Shown in pieces: positions 5,271 through 6,974 of a stretch of DNA of 6,974 nucleotides; position 1 is the stretch's first letter; every line of letters starts with the position of its first letter. The stretch is from the NCBI GenBank assembly GCA_964502665.1, contig CAZCXP010000134.1:1-6974 (forward strand), given 5' to 3'. Source of the stretch: SOKG01 sp964502665. Its GTDB lineage: Bacteria > Chloroflexota > Dehalococcoidia > SZUA-161. The notes under the pieces were generated by a model. The model worked only from the letters and a program-made list of their open reading frames with translations, had not been told where the DNA came from and made no database searches. The position numbers and the translations under genes are program-made.

Positions 5271-6820
5271 GGAAACTGTTTGTTGTTCACCCGCTGCTTT
5301 TTGCGGTGTTTCCCATTCTGGCCCTCTATGCTTACAATGTGGCGGAGGTCTCACCTTCTGAAATTGTGCTGCCAACAACGATCGTGCTCGGCTCTACGGT
5401 TCTGCTGCTATTGCTGTGCGGGTTCATCCTCAGAAATCTCAGGAAAGCCGGAATCGTTGTATCCATCTTCTTGGTTCTGTTCTTTTCCTATGGGCATGTT
5501 GCAAACGCGGTGGAGGGCTGGGGTATTGACTACAAGGTCTTATTGCCTCTCTGGAGCCTACTCATTATTTTTGGTGCCTATCTCGCTATAAAGACACGCA
5601 GGGATCTACACAAGCTGACGAGTATTCTAAATGTAATAGCTCTCACCCTGGTCATAATTCCTACAGTCAACATCGTAGTTCATGAGACAAGGGCTGCTTC
5701 ATACGATGTCAATACGGCAGAAAGCATGGAAACCAACGCGGTGGATTTGGGGGAAATGGATGCCCTTCCAGATATTTACTACATCATTCTGGATAGATAT
5801 GCCAGCGCAAGCACACTCAAAGAAGTTTATGATTTCGACAATAGTGAGTTCATCGATTATCTATCTGATAAAGGATTCTATGTCGCGTCCGAAAGTAGAG
5901 CCAACTATCCAAAGACTGCTTCCTCCCTGGCATCATCTCTGAACATGGAATACATCAATTACCTGGGTGAACAGGTGGGTGAAGAATCGGATGACCTGGG
6001 CCCGATATACGCGATGTTACAGGATTACGAAGTGTGGCGTTTTCTGAAATCGAGGGGATATCAGTTCATACATATCGGTTCCTGGTGGGAGCCGACGAGG
6101 GAAAACAAGAATGCGGATGTGAATATTAATCATTGTCAGGTACCCGAATTCTCGATGCACCTTCTCGAAACCACCATGGTCTATCCTATTGTGCAGGAGA
6201 GTTCCGGACTTCCTGATTGGATGACATCGCCTTTTGTAGCGGAGTTCCGCGAGATGCACCACAACAGCGTTCTGTTCAACTTTGAAAAGCTGGCTGAAGT
6301 ACCAGGTATGGAAGGACCCAAATTTGTTTTTGCTCATATATTTATTCCCCACCCGCCGTACGTGTTCGATAGGGACGGTAATTACCTGACACTGGAGGAA
6401 GCTGATGAAAGGAGTAGAACGGTCAATTACGTGGACCAGTTGATTTTTGCCAACAGCAAGGTCAAGGCACTGGTCGATGAATTGCTGTCAAGCTCAGAGG
6501 TGCCCCCAATTATCATCTTGCAGGCGGACGAAGGTCCGTACCCGCTGAGATACGAGCTTGATGGGGAGAATTTCAGGTGGGAAGAGGCAACACAAGCGGA
6601 ACTCAGGGAGAAGATGGGGATATTGAACGCGTATTACCTACCCGACGTTGATAACGGTCTTTTGTATCCGTCGATAACGCCGGTGAATTCGTTTCGAGCA
6701 GTTTTCAAACTTTACTTTGATGCCGATTTTGAGTTGTTGCCCGACAGGAGCTATGTCTCTTACTCGGATCAATACCCATACAAGTTCATTGATGTAACCG
6801 ATCAGCTAAATCAAGATTGA
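5267..6820 (+). CDS. Membrane-anchored alkaline phosphatase/sulfatase-superfamily protein (LTA-synthase-like layout)
   Basis: The 517-residue protein begins with about five membrane helices: roughly 8-27, 33-55, 61-80, 90-108 and 118-137. A large domain, probably extracytoplasmic, follows. It shows superfamily landmarks. LPDIYYIILDRYA carries the metal-binding Asp176. SRANYPKTASSLASSLNM carries the likely nucleophile Thr217. AHIFIPHPPYVFDRDGN contains His357 and His362. IIILQADEGPYP (415-426) sits where family members usually have a D-H-G metal site, but here it is Asp421-Glu422. The layout matches lipoteichoic-acid-synthase-like and phosphoethanolamine-transferase-like enzymes, which transfer or hydrolyse phospho or sulfo groups on envelope polymers. 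The actual substrate is not visible. The ATG overlaps the stop of the methyltransferase gene as ATGA, and no strong Shine-Dalgarno precedes it, so translation is probably coupled. It is the last gene of the operon; no clear terminator follows. Confidence 0.88.
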   Translation: MRKLFVVHPLLFAVFPILALYAYNVAEVSPSEIVLPTTIVLGSTVLLLLLCGFILRNLRKAGIVVSIFLVLFFSYGHVANAVEGWGIDYKVLLPLWSLLIIFGAYLAIKTRRDLHKLTSILNVIALTLVIIPTVNIVVHETRAASYDVNTAESMETNAVDLGEMDALPDIYYIILDRYASASTLKEVYDFDNSEFIDYLSDKGFYVASESRANYPKTASSLASSLNMEYINYLGEQVGEESDDLGPIYAMLQDYEVWRFLKSRGYQFIHIGSWWEPTRENKNADVNINHCQVPEFSMHLLETTMVYPIVQESSGLPDWMTSPFVAEFREMHHNSVLFNFEKLAEVPGMEGPKFVFAHIFIPHPPYVFDRDGNYLTLEEADERSRTVNYVDQLIFANSKVKALVDELLSSSEVPPIIILQADEGPYPLRYELDGENFRWEEATQAELREKMGILNAYYLPDVDNGLLYPSITPVNSFRAVFKLYFDADFELLPDRSYVSYSDQYPYKFIDVTDQLNQD

Positions 6821-6921
6821 CTGAAGGCCATCGTGAAGGGCTGAGGTATTTTGCCTGATGAGGGATGTCGGAGAGGCATCAGCGGTCGAGGTTGGTTGCC
6901 ACAGTGTCACCGATTAGTAAG

Positions 6922-6974
6922 AGGCGACGACCGGATTCGAACCGGTGAATAGGGGTTTTGCAGACCCCCGCCTT
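6922..6974 (-). tRNA. tRNA-Cys (anticodon GCA), cut by the window edge
   Basis: The 3' two thirds of a tRNA are present. The T arm is ACCGG-TTCGAAT-CCGGT (6946-6930). The anticodon stem GGGGT/ACCCC encloses CTGCAAA (6963-6957) with anticodon GCA, which reads the cysteine codons. The acceptor strand CGTCGCC (6929-6923) is followed by discriminator U, as in tRNA-Cys. CCA is not encoded (CTT follows), unlike the tRNA-Leu in this window. The 5' acceptor strand and most of the D arm lie beyond the right edge. Confidence 0.93.

Noticed and set aside
6855..6882. CTGATG/CATCAG stem after the sulfatase-like gene as a terminator
   Set aside because: Only six base pairs with a 16-base loop and no T run afterwards.

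Overview
The window is bacterial chromosomal DNA. It has sigma-70-like -35/-10 pairs, Shine-Dalgarno sites, an ATGA stop/start overlap and two bacterial-type tRNA genes. Base composition is moderate. No rRNA or other taxonomic marker is present, so the lineage cannot be read reliably. The sulfatase-like gene and its small partner remind me of envelope-polysaccharide genes in Chloroflexota-type genomes, but that is weak, unverified recall.

The left part (1-2444) carries only minus-strand genes, which look like separate transcription units: a nitrilase-superfamily amidohydrolase (8-808), a hemerythrin-like HHE protein (1009-1530, with its own promoter and a strong ribosome binding site), tRNA-Leu(UAA) with an encoded CCA (1771-1857), and a double zinc-ribbon membrane protein (2067-2444) whose promoter sits so close to the start that the message may be leaderless.

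The right part (2505-6820) is all on the plus strand and looks like an envelope or exopolysaccharide modification locus. It starts with an SGNH-hydrolase-like protein (2505-3395). After a 263-base gap that looks like a structured leader comes a tight three-gene operon. Its genes are a 79-residue membrane protein with the signature YLDPGSGS (3659-3898), a two-part protein with a kinase-like N-terminal region and a class I SAM methyltransferase C-terminal domain (3879-5270, TTG start, 20-base overlap), and a five-helix membrane-anchored member of the alkaline phosphatase/sulfatase superfamily (5267-6820, ATGA overlap). The simplest reading is that the last three act together at the membrane to decorate a glycan or lipid-linked polymer, with the SGNH protein possibly adding or removing acyl groups. 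The substrate cannot be told from sequence.

The window ends inside a minus-strand tRNA-Cys(GCA) (6922 to the edge). No insertion sequence, integrase, CRISPR array or rRNA was seen. No stretch longer than 300 bases lacks a gene. The gaps at 809-1008, 1858-2066 and 6821-6921 hold at most short inverted repeats, and 1591-1770 holds only the hemerythrin promoter.
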